A stretch of DNA of 64,000 bases from the NCBI GenBank assembly GCA_965218935.1, contig CBDCMH010000007.1:720662-784661 (forward strand), in the 5' to 3' direction. This DNA comes from JADFOI01 sp965218935 (lineage in GTDB: Bacteria; Acidobacteriota; UBA6911; RPQK01; JADFOI01). Shown here piece by piece: positions 14,857 through 23,252 of this stretch (within the stretch, counting starts at the first letter, position 1; each line of letters begins with the position of its first letter). Under the pieces are notes generated by a model. That model saw only the letters and a program-made list of their open reading frames with translations, ran no database searches and was not told the DNA's origin. Both the position numbers and the translations under genes were made by a program.

Positions 14857-15831
14857 ATGAACCGGACTGAACGTCTGCTCGACTTGATCACGTACTTATT
14901 GAACGCGCGGGAACCTGTGTCCTGGCAGGAGATCAAAAATCACTTTCCGGAGGACTATGCTCGAGGAGTTGAGGAATCCAATCAAAGAAAGTTTGAGCGA
15001 GACAAAGCGGAATTGATCTCTTTAGGAATTCCCATTGACTACCATAGTGGCGCGGGTGTGAAGAAAGAGGGCTATCTCATTGAGAAGGAAAAGCTCTTTC
15101 TTCCCGAGATCCAGTTCAGTCCCCAGGAGTCGTCTCTGTTGATGCTCTCAGCCAGTGCGGTTTTGGAACACGAAGGGTTCCCTTACCGGGACCAACTTGA
15201 ATCCGCGCTTCACAAGATCATCAGCATCAACGATCACATTAGTCCTCCACCCGCGGCGATCAGCATCAGCTACACGGGTGACCAAGGATCCTCAAAGCGT
15301 GCAAAGTGGGTACAGGAAATCCAGGATGCCTTAGATCGGCGAAAAGAGGTCAAATTTGTTTATCATGCGTTTTCCACTGGTGAAACCACCAGGAGAACGG
15401 TGAATCCCTATGGGTTGATTTTCCGTAGGGGGTTTTGGACGCTGGTCGGGTGGGACCACGCCCGCCAGGATCTGCGCTCCTTTGTGGTGACCCGGATCAG
15501 GAACTTGAAATCCAACACTCGACGACCCGGAACCCCGGACTATGAAATTCCCAATGGCTTTTCTGTAAAGAATTATCAAAATCAGCAGCAGTGGGAACTG
15601 GACTTACATGAGCCCATTCCGGTGACCATTCAGGTCTCGCAGCATCGGTTGCCTGAACTGCTCCCCCAGTTGGCGACTGCCAAGAGAACAGCCGAAGATA
15701 CGTTCGAATTAAACGTGACGAATCGATCCGGTCTGATATCCTGGATCCTATCTCAAAAAACTGACGTTCGGATTTTGGACCCGTCACAAATACAAAGCGA
15801 GCTTTGTGAAGTTCTTCAAAAGCTGTCATGA
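14857..15831 (+). CDS. WYL-domain transcriptional regulator, PafB-like (first of pair)
   Basis: A 324-residue regulator from MNRTERLLDLITYLL. An N-terminal winged helix-turn-helix (about 1-75, with FERDKAELISLGIPI) precedes a WYL domain carrying VKFVYHAFSTGETTRRTVNPYGL and WTLVGWDHARQDLRSFVVTRI. A WCX-like C-terminal extension follows. The next gene starts inside its stop codon (ATGA), so the two are translationally coupled. PafB and PafC in actinobacteria act as a heterodimer in the DNA-damage response, which is a reasonable model here. Confidence 0.85.
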   Translation: MNRTERLLDLITYLLNAREPVSWQEIKNHFPEDYARGVEESNQRKFERDKAELISLGIPIDYHSGAGVKKEGYLIEKEKLFLPEIQFSPQESSLLMLSASAVLEHEGFPYRDQLESALHKIISINDHISPPPAAISISYTGDQGSSKRAKWVQEIQDALDRRKEVKFVYHAFSTGETTRRTVNPYGLIFRRGFWTLVGWDHARQDLRSFVVTRIRNLKSNTRRPGTPDYEIPNGFSVKNYQNQQQWELDLHEPIPVTIQVSQHRLPELLPQLATAKRTAEDTFELNVTNRSGLISWILSQKTDVRILDPSQIQSELCEVLQKLS

Positions 15832-16793
15832 ACGTCACTGAGCGGATCAACCGCATCCTCTTTATCCTGAGCTACGTGTCGAAGAACCAGGGGGTCACTA
15901 TAGACAAACTGGCCGAGCAGGTGGGGATGAGTCCCAAGCAGCTGATGAAGGAGTTGGATTTCATGCTCCTGATCGGCAAACCCCCTTTTCGTCCCGATGA
16001 TTACGTGGACATCTACGTGGAAGAGCAGCAGGTCTATATCGAGTTTGATCAAATGCTCAATCGTCCCTTGCGCTTTACTCGTCCCGAAGCCATGGCCCTG
16101 TTGATGTCCTTGAAACTTCTGGATCCGGAAGTGGATCCCAAAACGGTACGATCTCTACAGGATACGATCGAGAAGGCCATTTCCAATTCGCTCGATCCAG
16201 CGGCCCGCCTTGAAGACCGTATCGTTCTTGAGCAGCCCTCGCGACCTGTCTCTCGGTACTTCACCCTTCTGCGTCGAGCGATTGAACAGAACCGGAAAAC
16301 GGAGATTGACTATTACTCCTTAACGCGCAACACCACGAGTCACCGGGTGATTCATCCCTATTTCCTTATGAAAAATCTGGGTTACTGGTACCTCACAGGA
16401 TATTGCGAAATGCGGAAGGGTCTGAGGACCTTCAAATTTGAACGCATTCTTTCTGTGGAACTCCATCGGGAAGAGTTCTCGCCACCCGAGGAGGTGGAAA
16501 CCCACAAGTTTAAGAAAAATTTCTTGAAGTCGATGGGACCTCGCCGAATTGAGATTTATTTCGATTCCAAAGTGGCCCCCTGGATCAAAGAACGATGGGG
16601 TTCTTCCGTGACCAAGGCCGAAAATGGTGGAGTCGTGCTTAATCTGGCCAGTGAAACACTGGAATACCCTTCACGCCTGGTGCTTAGCTTTGCCCCTTAT
16701 GCTAAACCCCTGAACCCGCCTGAACTCATTGAGAAGGTAAAAAAGGACTCTCAGGAAGTTCTACAATGGTACAAAAGCAAGGTTATGAGCTAG
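15828..16793 (+). CDS. WYL-domain transcriptional regulator, PafC-like (second of pair)
   Basis: A 321-residue paralogue of the preceding regulator. The N-terminal region MNVTERINRILFILSYVSKN with VTIDKLAEQVGMSPKQLMKEL is a winged helix-turn-helix. The WYL core has KTEIDYYSLTRNTTSHRVIHPYF and NLGYWYLTGYCEMRKGLRTFKFERI. It overlaps the upstream gene by 4 bp. WYL domains bind single-stranded nucleic acid or nucleotide ligands in characterised members. Confidence 0.85.
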   Translation: MNVTERINRILFILSYVSKNQGVTIDKLAEQVGMSPKQLMKELDFMLLIGKPPFRPDDYVDIYVEEQQVYIEFDQMLNRPLRFTRPEAMALLMSLKLLDPEVDPKTVRSLQDTIEKAISNSLDPAARLEDRIVLEQPSRPVSRYFTLLRRAIEQNRKTEIDYYSLTRNTTSHRVIHPYFLMKNLGYWYLTGYCEMRKGLRTFKFERILSVELHREEFSPPEEVETHKFKKNFLKSMGPRRIEIYFDSKVAPWIKERWGSSVTKAENGGVVLNLASETLEYPSRLVLSFAPYAKPLNPPELIEKVKKDSQEVLQWYKSKVMS

Positions 16794-16808
16794 CCGTGTA
16801 TGCTCGAC

Positions 16809-17855
16809 CTAAGGCAACGGGGGTGCGCTCAGTTCCCCAGGCTCTTCAAGCGAGCGTAGAAACTCCAGCAAGTCTTCTCTTTCTGCGTCTGAGAGATCGA
16901 CTTCCTTAAGATTTTCACGATCCAGGTAGGGGTTGTCCTGTCCACCACCGATCATGAAATCCAGTGCTTCCTCCAAAGTGGCAACGCTGCCATTGTGAAA
17001 ATAAGGACCCGACTGACTGACATCCCGCAGGGTCGGAGTCTTAAAGGCACCTCGATCGCTGTCTTCCTCCGTGACCCGATGACGCCCCACGTCCGGTTCC
17101 TCTGCCTCCATTCCGATCCCGACGTTATGATATTGAAGATCGGTGAAAAGAACACCATCGTGGCAATTGTTACACTCCGCGTTCTGGAAGACTTCATAAC
17201 CGCGCTTGGCTGCGTCGCTCACTGCTGATTCATCTCCAGCCTGCCAACGATCCCACGGGGTATTGCTGCTGATGATCGTCCGCATATAGGCGGCCAACGC
17301 TTTGGAAACGTTCTCGGGAGTGGCATCCTCGTTGAAGATGGCATGAAATTGATCTCGATAGCCCTCAATGCCATCGAGCTGGGTTACGATCTCATCGGGA
17401 TCGGCGCCCATATTGCCCCCTCTCCAGGCAGCCAGGGCCTGTGAGGCCAGCGGCTTGGAGCGGCCATCCCAGTAATATTCGGCGTGATATCCAATATTCC
17501 ACAGCGTAGGAGAGTTGCGAGTCAGTTCTCGGTCGAAAGCACCCAGCGCTGTTGGCCTTCCATCGGACAAACCCTGATCATTCAAATGGCACCCATAGCA
17601 GGAGCGTTCGCCATCTCCGCTCAGTCGCTGGTCAAAGAACAACTGCCGCCCCAAAGCGACTTTCTCGGCGGTTATGGGGTTGTCTTCCGGAATCTCCATC
17701 GCCGCATAACTCGCTATGGGGGCGTAATCAGAGGGGTCTGCCGGGAGCGGCAAGACCTCCGGCTGAAATCCCGCCGGCGACTCAGGTGCTGTAGTACAAG
17801 CAGCGGCAAAGAAAACGGTCGAAAATAGAAGAACGAACAGCTTTGATCTCTTCAT
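16809..17855 (-). CDS. Dihaem cytochrome c peroxidase (CcpA/MauG family) lipoprotein
   Basis: A 348-residue exported protein. The signal sequence ends in the lipobox AAAC with Cys20. Two c-type haem sites are CYGCH at 86-90 and CNNCH at 228-232, the spacing of bacterial cytochrome c peroxidases. FNEDATPENVSKALAAYMRT and FKTPTLRDVSQSGPYFHNGS are family signatures. It would reduce hydrogen peroxide in the periplasm. The next gene, divergent, encodes a SodC-like protein, so a periplasmic oxidant-defence pair is suggested. Confidence 0.92.
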   Translation of the reverse strand: MKRSKLFVLLFSTVFFAAACTTAPESPAGFQPEVLPLPADPSDYAPIASYAAMEIPEDNPITAEKVALGRQLFFDQRLSGDGERSCYGCHLNDQGLSDGRPTALGAFDRELTRNSPTLWNIGYHAEYYWDGRSKPLASQALAAWRGGNMGADPDEIVTQLDGIEGYRDQFHAIFNEDATPENVSKALAAYMRTIISSNTPWDRWQAGDESAVSDAAKRGYEVFQNAECNNCHDGVLFTDLQYHNVGIGMEAEEPDVGRHRVTEEDSDRGAFKTPTLRDVSQSGPYFHNGSVATLEEALDFMIGGGQDNPYLDRENLKEVDLSDAEREDLLEFLRSLEEPGELSAPPLP

Positions 17856-17975
17856 ACTCTCCTCCCAAAAGTGTGTATGCCCAGCATACTAGCACAGGGC
17901 CAGACGGGCACCAAATTCAACCTGATGACGATACTAAAGGCACTGGTTCTCACTTGCAATCCCGGGAAGATCGGT

Positions 17976-18003
17976 TTGCAGTCGTCCGAAATGCCCCTAT
18001 AAT
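17976..18003 (+). promoter_or_regulatory. Candidate promoter of the SodC-like gene
   Basis: A perfect TATAAT at 17998-18003 lies 16 bp after TTGCAG. The strong ribosome site AAGGAGGA at 18022-18029 and the ATG at 18036 follow, giving a short leader. Confidence 0.5.
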
Positions 18004-18035
18004 GAAGTCCTGAACAAGCATAAGGAGGATTACAG

Positions 18036-18596
18036 ATGGGCAGGAATTTATTTTTCTTAATCATTTTGCTGTTGAGTGTAAGTTTTGTTGCCTATTGCAC
18101 CTCGGCACCTGAGGAGGCATCAGACACCATCGAAGAAGTACCCCCACCACCTCAAGTTGTGGCTACGGCCCTGGCCGACTTGTTTCCGACCGAAGGAAAC
18201 GAAACCAACGGAAGCGTCACCTTCGAGGAGACGAACGGAAGAGTTAAGATTGTTGCTGAAGTCAGTGGGTTGGCGCCCGGCAAGCATGGGTTTCATATTC
18301 ACACAACAGGGGACTGCAGCGCACCGGATGGAACCAGTGCCGGAGGTCATTTTAATCCTGACAATACGGAACATGGAGCTCCCGATTCACCCACCCATCA
18401 CGCAGGGGATTTGGGAAACATTGAGGCGGATGCACAGGGCAATGCCCGCTTTCAGATAACTGTCGATTTCCTCAGCCTTTCAGAAAGACCGAATTCCGTC
18501 GTCGGTAGGGCGGTAGTCATCGAAGGGGAGGAAGATGACTTCGGCCCGGCCAGCAGTGATGGAACTCGCCTGGCCTGTGGGGTGGTTGAGATATGA
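18036..18596 (+). CDS. sodC: Cu/Zn superoxide dismutase-like lipoprotein lacking one copper ligand
   Basis: A 186-residue exported lipoprotein (lipobox ending at Cys21). H87 and H89 in KHGFHIHTTGDC, H105 in GGHFNPDN, H113 in TEHG, H122 and D125 in HHAGDLGNI match the copper and zinc ligands, and RLACGVVEI closes the fold with the disulfide Cys. The fourth copper ligand, normally His in a VVIHAGEDD-like block, is Glu163 in VVIEGEEDDFG. The translation around it is continuous, so it is a substitution, not a frame error. Activity may be altered or the role may be metal binding. It has a strong Shine-Dalgarno sequence. Confidence 0.88.
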   Translation: MGRNLFFLIILLLSVSFVAYCTSAPEEASDTIEEVPPPPQVVATALADLFPTEGNETNGSVTFEETNGRVKIVAEVSGLAPGKHGFHIHTTGDCSAPDGTSAGGHFNPDNTEHGAPDSPTHHAGDLGNIEADAQGNARFQITVDFLSLSERPNSVVGRAVVIEGEEDDFGPASSDGTRLACGVVEI

Positions 18597-18602
18597 GGAT
18601 TT

Positions 18603-18621
18603 GTGCGGTCGTGCTGTCGTA
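18603..18621. repeat. Short R1 tract after sodC
   Basis: About two R1 units (TGCGGTCGTGCTGTCGT) follow the sodC stop directly. Confidence 0.5.
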
Positions 18622-18654
18622 AAAACATGTTAACTTTTTACTGGTAGTTCCATC

Positions 18655-18660
18655 TATAAT
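18655..18660 (+). promoter_or_regulatory. Candidate -10 element upstream of the PEGA-like gene
   Basis: A perfect TATAAT lies 13 bp before the ATG. A weak TTAACT sits 19 bp further upstream, so the pair is not ideal. The predicted leader would be very short. Confidence 0.3.
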
Positions 18661-18672
18661 AGAAAAAGGCCC

Positions 18673-19224
18673 ATGAGCATAACTAGAGGCTTTTTCTTAT
18701 TCTTCTTTGCGGCTTTAGCCTTCTCCATCCCGCTTCGAGGGGATCACTTCTTTCTTCGTGTCCCTGAAAGACACTTCTTCCCCCCTTCCCGTACCCTGTT
18801 TTTCTTCCGGCCTGATCTGTACGTCCGGAGCCAACTGCACTCCGCTCCTTTGATGTACCTCCCTCCTCTTCATTCCCAGCGATATCGCGAATCGGTAACC
18901 GACACCCATTCCGCAGCAAGCCCCAAGATCTACCTGCTGGTTGTTACGGGTCCCATAGATGCGGAGATCGTCCGGGCCAATACCACAGACCTGATTTTCC
19001 AGGTCCATCCAGCACAGGCTCTTGTCTACATCGATGGAATGCTCATTGGAAGTGCAGGCGACTTCGCCACCCAGAGGGATCGCTATACGATTCTCGAAGG
19101 TCAACATGATCTTCGGATCGAAGCGCACGGATATGATCCTTTTCAGACCCAGATGGACATTATGGCCAATCGCACCCTTCACCTGGATATTGATCTGGAG
19201 CCGCTGGAAAAGGGTTCTGAGTGA
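18673..19224 (+). CDS. Exported protein with PEGA-like domain, function unknown
   Basis: A 183-residue protein with an N-terminal hydrophobic signal (GFFLFFFAALAFSIPL). A Phe/Pro/Arg-rich segment (about 25-60) precedes the C-terminal domain at about 105-180: FQVHPAQALVYIDGMLIGSA, YTILEGQHDLRIEAHGYDPF, then a closing beta strand. This is the pattern of PEGA domains found in bacterial surface and S-layer-associated proteins. No partner gene is obvious. The downstream epimerase gene converges on it. Confidence 0.7.
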   Translation: MSITRGFFLFFFAALAFSIPLRGDHFFLRVPERHFFPPSRTLFFFRPDLYVRSQLHSAPLMYLPPLHSQRYRESVTDTHSAASPKIYLLVVTGPIDAEIVRANTTDLIFQVHPAQALVYIDGMLIGSAGDFATQRDRYTILEGQHDLRIEAHGYDPFQTQMDIMANRTLHLDIDLEPLEKGSE

Positions 19225-19236
19225 TCGCCGAATCAC

Positions 19237-20148
19237 TCAGCCGAGGAGATCGCCCAAGGCTTTACTGAGTTCGGAAAAACTAAACCGATAACCGCCCTTT
19301 TCCAGATTGCGGGGAACCACACGCTGTCCGCTGAGAAGTAAAGTCTGGGCCATCTCTCCAAACATCAATCGCAGCACGAAACCGGGCACACGGAAAAAAG
19401 CAGGGCGTCTCAAGGCCAGTGCCAATGCACGGGTAAAGTCTGCATTGGTGACGGGATTGGGAGCCGTTAAGTTCAGAGGGCCCTCAATACCCTCTTTTTC
19501 AATAGCGTACAGAATGGCTTCAATTTCGTCTTTGATATGAATCCAGGACATCCACTGTTTTCCACTGGCCAGCGGACCCCCCACACCCATCTTGAAGGGC
19601 GGGAGCATACGGGGAAGAGCTCCACCCTCAGTGGACAAGATGAAACCGCTTCGCACCAGCACTACACGGATACCTGATTCCTTCGCCCGCCTGGCCTCAC
19701 TCTCCCACGCTTGGCACAGTTCGGCCAGGAAATCCTGCCCAGGGGGATTCGTCTCTTCAAACACCTGGTCCTCGCTACTTCCGTAGTAACCGATCGCTGA
19801 AGCATTGACGAGAACCTTGGGAGGATTCTGGCACTGGGAAAGAGCCTCGACCAGGTTCCTGGTTCCCGCCACCCGACTCTCAACAATCATTGCCTTGCGC
19901 CGAGAGGTCCAGCGGCCTGCGGCTAATGGTTCTCCGGCCAAATGGACCACAGCTTCCAATCCTTCGAGAGCTTGAACCGGAGATGGACCTGAAGAGGCAT
20001 CCCAGGCCACCGCTTCCGCTTGAGGAATCTTGTCTCGTGCTTTTTCAGGATTTCGAGCCAGAACCACCACCTGGTGACCGGCTTGAATGAGGTTTCGAGA
20101 AAGGGCGCCTCCGACCAGTCCGGTTGCCCCTGTCACGGCTACTTTCAT
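19237..20148 (-). CDS. TIGR01777-type NAD-dependent epimerase (YfcH-like)
   Basis: A 303-residue extended-SDR protein from MKVAVTGATGLVGGAL, where the Rossmann motif TGATGLVG begins at once. A longer frame upstream would run into the tRNA-Gln gene and is rejected. AVVHLAGEPLAAGRWTSRRK, VNASAIGYYGS (active Tyr) and WMSWIHIKDEIEAI mark this subgroup. The C-terminal domain (about 250-300, RVVPRNLEKGGYRF) is the DUF1731 type. The substrate of the subgroup is not established. Confidence 0.88.
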   Translation of the reverse strand: MKVAVTGATGLVGGALSRNLIQAGHQVVVLARNPEKARDKIPQAEAVAWDASSGPSPVQALEGLEAVVHLAGEPLAAGRWTSRRKAMIVESRVAGTRNLVEALSQCQNPPKVLVNASAIGYYGSSEDQVFEETNPPGQDFLAELCQAWESEARRAKESGIRVVLVRSGFILSTEGGALPRMLPPFKMGVGGPLASGKQWMSWIHIKDEIEAILYAIEKEGIEGPLNLTAPNPVTNADFTRALALALRRPAFFRVPGFVLRLMFGEMAQTLLLSGQRVVPRNLEKGGYRFSFSELSKALGDLLG

Positions 20149-20170
20149 CTTGAGTTCGTGCTCTCTTGAA

Positions 20171-20244
20171 TGGCTGGGGGACAGGGATTCGAACCCCGAT
20201 CCCATGGTCCAGAGCCATGTGTGTTGCCCTTACACCATCCCCCA
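20171..20244 (-). tRNA. tRNA-Gln (anticodon CTG)
   Basis: On the minus strand: acceptor arm TGGGGGA/TCCCCCA, anticodon stem CATGG/CCATG around loop CTCTGGA (anticodon CTG), T-loop GGTTCGAATCC and encoded CCA end. Total 74 nt. Confidence 0.95.
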
Positions 20245-20323
20245 GCACTCTTCCAACCCGATCATAGCGCAAAGGAAGCGGTTTAGGGTAGAGGAACGGG
20301 GAGAGCCTCCGAACTTAACACGG

Positions 20324-20352
20324 ATTCGGCAGCTAGGTGCCTCCCACATTCC
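20324..20352 (+). repeat. R2 element, copy 2
   Basis: ATTCGGCAGCTAGGTGCC followed by TCCCACATTCC, matching the 12209-12237 element with few changes. It lies in the gap between tRNA-Gln and atpC. Confidence 0.6.
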
Positions 20353-20369
20353 AGAAGTCACTCTTCGAC

Positions 20370-20780
20370 TTAAGGGGTGGTTTTCTCGGTCAGATCCAAC
20401 CTGACCTCCGACTCACGCAGATCGAGTAGGGCCTGAGCGTAGTCCGTATCCGGGTCATCGGAACGCAATAGCTGTTCGGCTTGAATCTGACGGGCTTTTG
20501 CTTGCTCCACATCGATCTGATCAGGAGATTCAGCTGCTTCCGCCAATATGGAGACACGATCGGGAAGCACTTCTACAAAACCCCAACCGCAGAAGACCTT
20601 ATATTCCTGAGATTCCTGGCGATAGGAGATGACTCCGATCTGGAGTTCCGACAACAGAGGCGCATGTCCGGGTAAGATTCCGAGGTAGCCCTGAGAACCT
20701 GGCACGATGACTTCATCGACTTCCCCACTGAAAAGCAGGTGCTCAGGTGTGACAATCTCCAGTTCCATCTTCCCGGCCAA
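20370..20780 (-). CDS. atpC: F1F0-ATP synthase epsilon subunit
   Basis: A 136-residue subunit of the F1 central stalk. The N-terminal beta domain has LEIVTPEHLLFSGEVDEVIVPG and LGILPGHAPLLSELQIG; GWGFVEVLPDRVSILAEAAE leads into the C-terminal helices. Length is normal. Last gene of the atpHAGDC operon. Confidence 0.96.
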   Translation of the reverse strand: MAGKMELEIVTPEHLLFSGEVDEVIVPGSQGYLGILPGHAPLLSELQIGVISYRQESQEYKVFCGWGFVEVLPDRVSILAEAAESPDQIDVEQAKARQIQAEQLLRSDDPDTDYAQALLDLRESEVRLDLTEKTTP

Positions 20781-20848
20781 GTCTCCTCTCTTCCTCTCTT
20801 CTTTCTCTCCTTCTCCCTACGAGCAGGGTGGGCAGCGCGCCCTGCTCG

Positions 20849-22263
20849 TTACTGCTGCTTCATCTTCTCCGTCTTTTCCAGTACCTCCTCGATACCGCCC
20901 ACCATGTAGAAAGCCTGTTCAGGAATTTCATCGTACTTGCCTTCAGCGACCTCCCTAAAACTACGGATAGTCTCCTGAATGGGTACGTACTTCCCAGCCA
21001 TTCCCGTAAATTGCTCGGCAACAAAGAAGGGCTGAGAGAGAAATCTCTGAATCTTGCGGGCTCGGGAGACGGTCACCTTATCCTCCTCCGAAAGTTCATC
21101 GATCCTAAAATAGCGATAATATCCTGGAGGTCCTTATACCGCTGCAGAATCCCCTGTACCTCTCGTGCCACGCTGTAATGATCCTCGCCGATGACGCGAG
21201 GATCCAGAATACGACTGGTGGAAGCCAGAGGATCCACGGCCGGATAAATGCCCTGCTCAGCAATGGACCTTTCCAGGTTGGTGGTGGCATCCAGATGAGC
21301 AAAGACGGTCGCAGGAGCGGGATCCGTGTAGTCGTCCGCGGGCACGTAAATGGCCTGAATCGATGTAATCGATCCCTTCTTCGTGGTGGTGATCCTCTCC
21401 TGAAGCTCACCCATCTCGAAGGCCAGATTGGGTTGATATCCTACCGCCGAAGGCATGCGGCCTAACAAGGCAGATACTTCCGAACCCGCCTGGGTAAAGC
21501 GGAAGATATTGTCAATGAAGAGCAAAACATCCTGCCCCTCTTCATCCCGAAAATACTCGGCCGCTGTCAGACCGGTCAAGCCGACTCGCAGCCGAGCTCC
21601 GGGCGGTTCCGTCATCTGGCCATAGATAAGAGCAGCTTTATCGATGACACCCGATTCCTTCATCTCCAACCAGAGGTCATTGCCCTCACGGGTGCGCTCC
21701 CCCACACCGGCGAAAACGGAAAAGCCTCCGTGCTGGGTGGCAATCCGGTTGATGAGTTCCATGATAATGACGGTCTTTCCAACCCCGGCACCTCCAAACA
21801 GACCAATCTTGCCGCCTCGAGAAAAGGGTTGGACCAGGTCAATGACCTTGATGCCCGTCTCCAGCATTTCCGTTTCCGTGCTCTGATCTTCCAGGGTTGG
21901 GGCAGGCCGATGAATCGGGTAGGTCTTTTTAGTTTTGACCTCCCCTAACTGATCGACCGGTTGTCCCAGCACATTGAGGACACGCCCCAGGGTTTCGCGT
22001 CCGACCGGGACAGAGATGGGGGCACCCGTGTCGACGGCTTTCATGCCCCGAACCATCCCATCAGTGGGCTGCATGGCGATACACTTCACCGCATTGCCTC
22101 CCAGGTGTTGGGCCACCTCAAGGATGTTGTCGATGGGAACCGATGTATCAAAACCCTCGGAGGTCACTCGGATGGCATTGTAAATCGCCGGCACATCACC
22201 TTCGAACTGGATGTCGATGACCGGCCCCATGACCTGGACCACTTTTCCAACTAATTCCGCCAT
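20849..22263 (-). CDS. atpD: F1F0-ATP synthase beta subunit (single-base frameshift near 21101-21106)
   Basis: The catalytic beta subunit, split into two frames. The first part, from MAELVGKVVQVMGPV at 22263, has the P-loop GGAGVGKTV and runs to DLQDIIAILG, then falls out of frame and stops at 21073. The second, ending at 20849, begins TVSRARKIQRFLSQPFFVAEQF and completes the usual C-terminus. Inserting one base after the codon pair for L-G restores the expected IDELSEEDKV. A missing base in the sequence or a true frameshift are both possible. The annotated upstream extension to 22326 is not needed. Confidence 0.93.
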
Positions 22264-22291
22264 ATTCTCAACTCCTGTCCCTTGTTCTTCC

Positions 22292-23173
22292 TCACCGCTT
22301 CCCCTCCACCAGTGCTTCCGCGCCACCTACAATTTCGATGATTTCGGTCGTAATCGAGGTCTGACGCATACGATTCATTTGTAGTGTCAGCCTTTCGATC
22401 ATGTCCTTTGCGTTTCGGGTAGCCGCATCCATGGCCGTCATCCTGGCCCCGTGCTCGGCGGCTTCGGACTCCAGCATGGCTCTAAATACTTGTGTTTTCA
22501 CATGCCGTTCAAGCAGACGATCGAATAAGACGGACGGGGGTTGCTCGTAGATGTAATCAAGAAGAACTTTCTGCTGATCGTCGAAGTCCAGGCGTTGTAT
22601 GGGCAGCAGTTTTTCGATGACGACTCTTTGCTGAACTACTGATTTAAACTCATTGTACACCAGGTAAATCGCATCCAACTCCCCGCCCAGATAGTAATCG
22701 ATGACGCTCCGCGAAATTTCCTGGGCGTACTTGAGATCAACGCGGCTCATGATGTTGAGGTATTCATGCCGGATGGGCCAGGGACGGTGTCGAAACCAGT
22801 CCACTCCCTTTCGACCCACCAGCGTCAGGCTGATGCTTTCATTGATGTTTTCTTCCTGGATGTAGCGAGTAGCCGCCTTGATGATGTTTGCGCTGAAAGC
22901 ACCACACAGTCCTCGATCGGATGTGACCACCACCAACATCACCTTGTCGCCATCCCGTTCCACCAACAGAGGATGGAGTTCCGGATTGGCACGAGCAGCC
23001 AGGGAATTTAACACCGCCAGCATCCGATTCGCGTAGGGACGGGCGGAAAACATCCGCTCTTGAGCCCGCCTCAACTTGGATGCTGCGACAAATTTCATGG
23101 CCCGAGTAATTTGCTGAATATTCTGCACTGATCGAACTCGTCGTCGAACGTCGCGAACATTTCCACCCGGCAT
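22292..23173 (-). CDS. atpG: F1F0-ATP synthase gamma subunit
   Basis: A 293-residue rotor-shaft subunit. The N-terminal helix region VRRRVRSVQNIQQITRAMKFVAASKLRRAQ and the C-terminal helix NAKDMIERLTLQMNRMRQ with TTEIIEIVGGAEAL are the paired coiled coils of gamma. DRGLCGAFSANI sits in the Rossmann-like middle. It lies between atpA and atpD. Confidence 0.96.
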   Translation of the reverse strand: MPGGNVRDVRRRVRSVQNIQQITRAMKFVAASKLRRAQERMFSARPYANRMLAVLNSLAARANPELHPLLVERDGDKVMLVVVTSDRGLCGAFSANIIKAATRYIQEENINESISLTLVGRKGVDWFRHRPWPIRHEYLNIMSRVDLKYAQEISRSVIDYYLGGELDAIYLVYNEFKSVVQQRVVIEKLLPIQRLDFDDQQKVLLDYIYEQPPSVLFDRLLERHVKTQVFRAMLESEAAEHGARMTAMDAATRNAKDMIERLTLQMNRMRQTSITTEIIEIVGGAEALVEGKR

Positions 23174-23220
23174 GGCTAGTGTAAACTCCCGGTTTTTTCT
23201 TGACTAAAAAGAGGGGTTAA

Positions 23221-23236
23221 AGCCCGGATTATGCAT
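23221..23236 (+). repeat. AGCCCGGATTATGCAT element (family R3), copy 1
   Basis: A 16-bp exact match to 26852-26867, in the atpA-atpG gap. Confidence 0.5.
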
Positions 23237-23252
23237 CATCCAGGCCAGGCTG

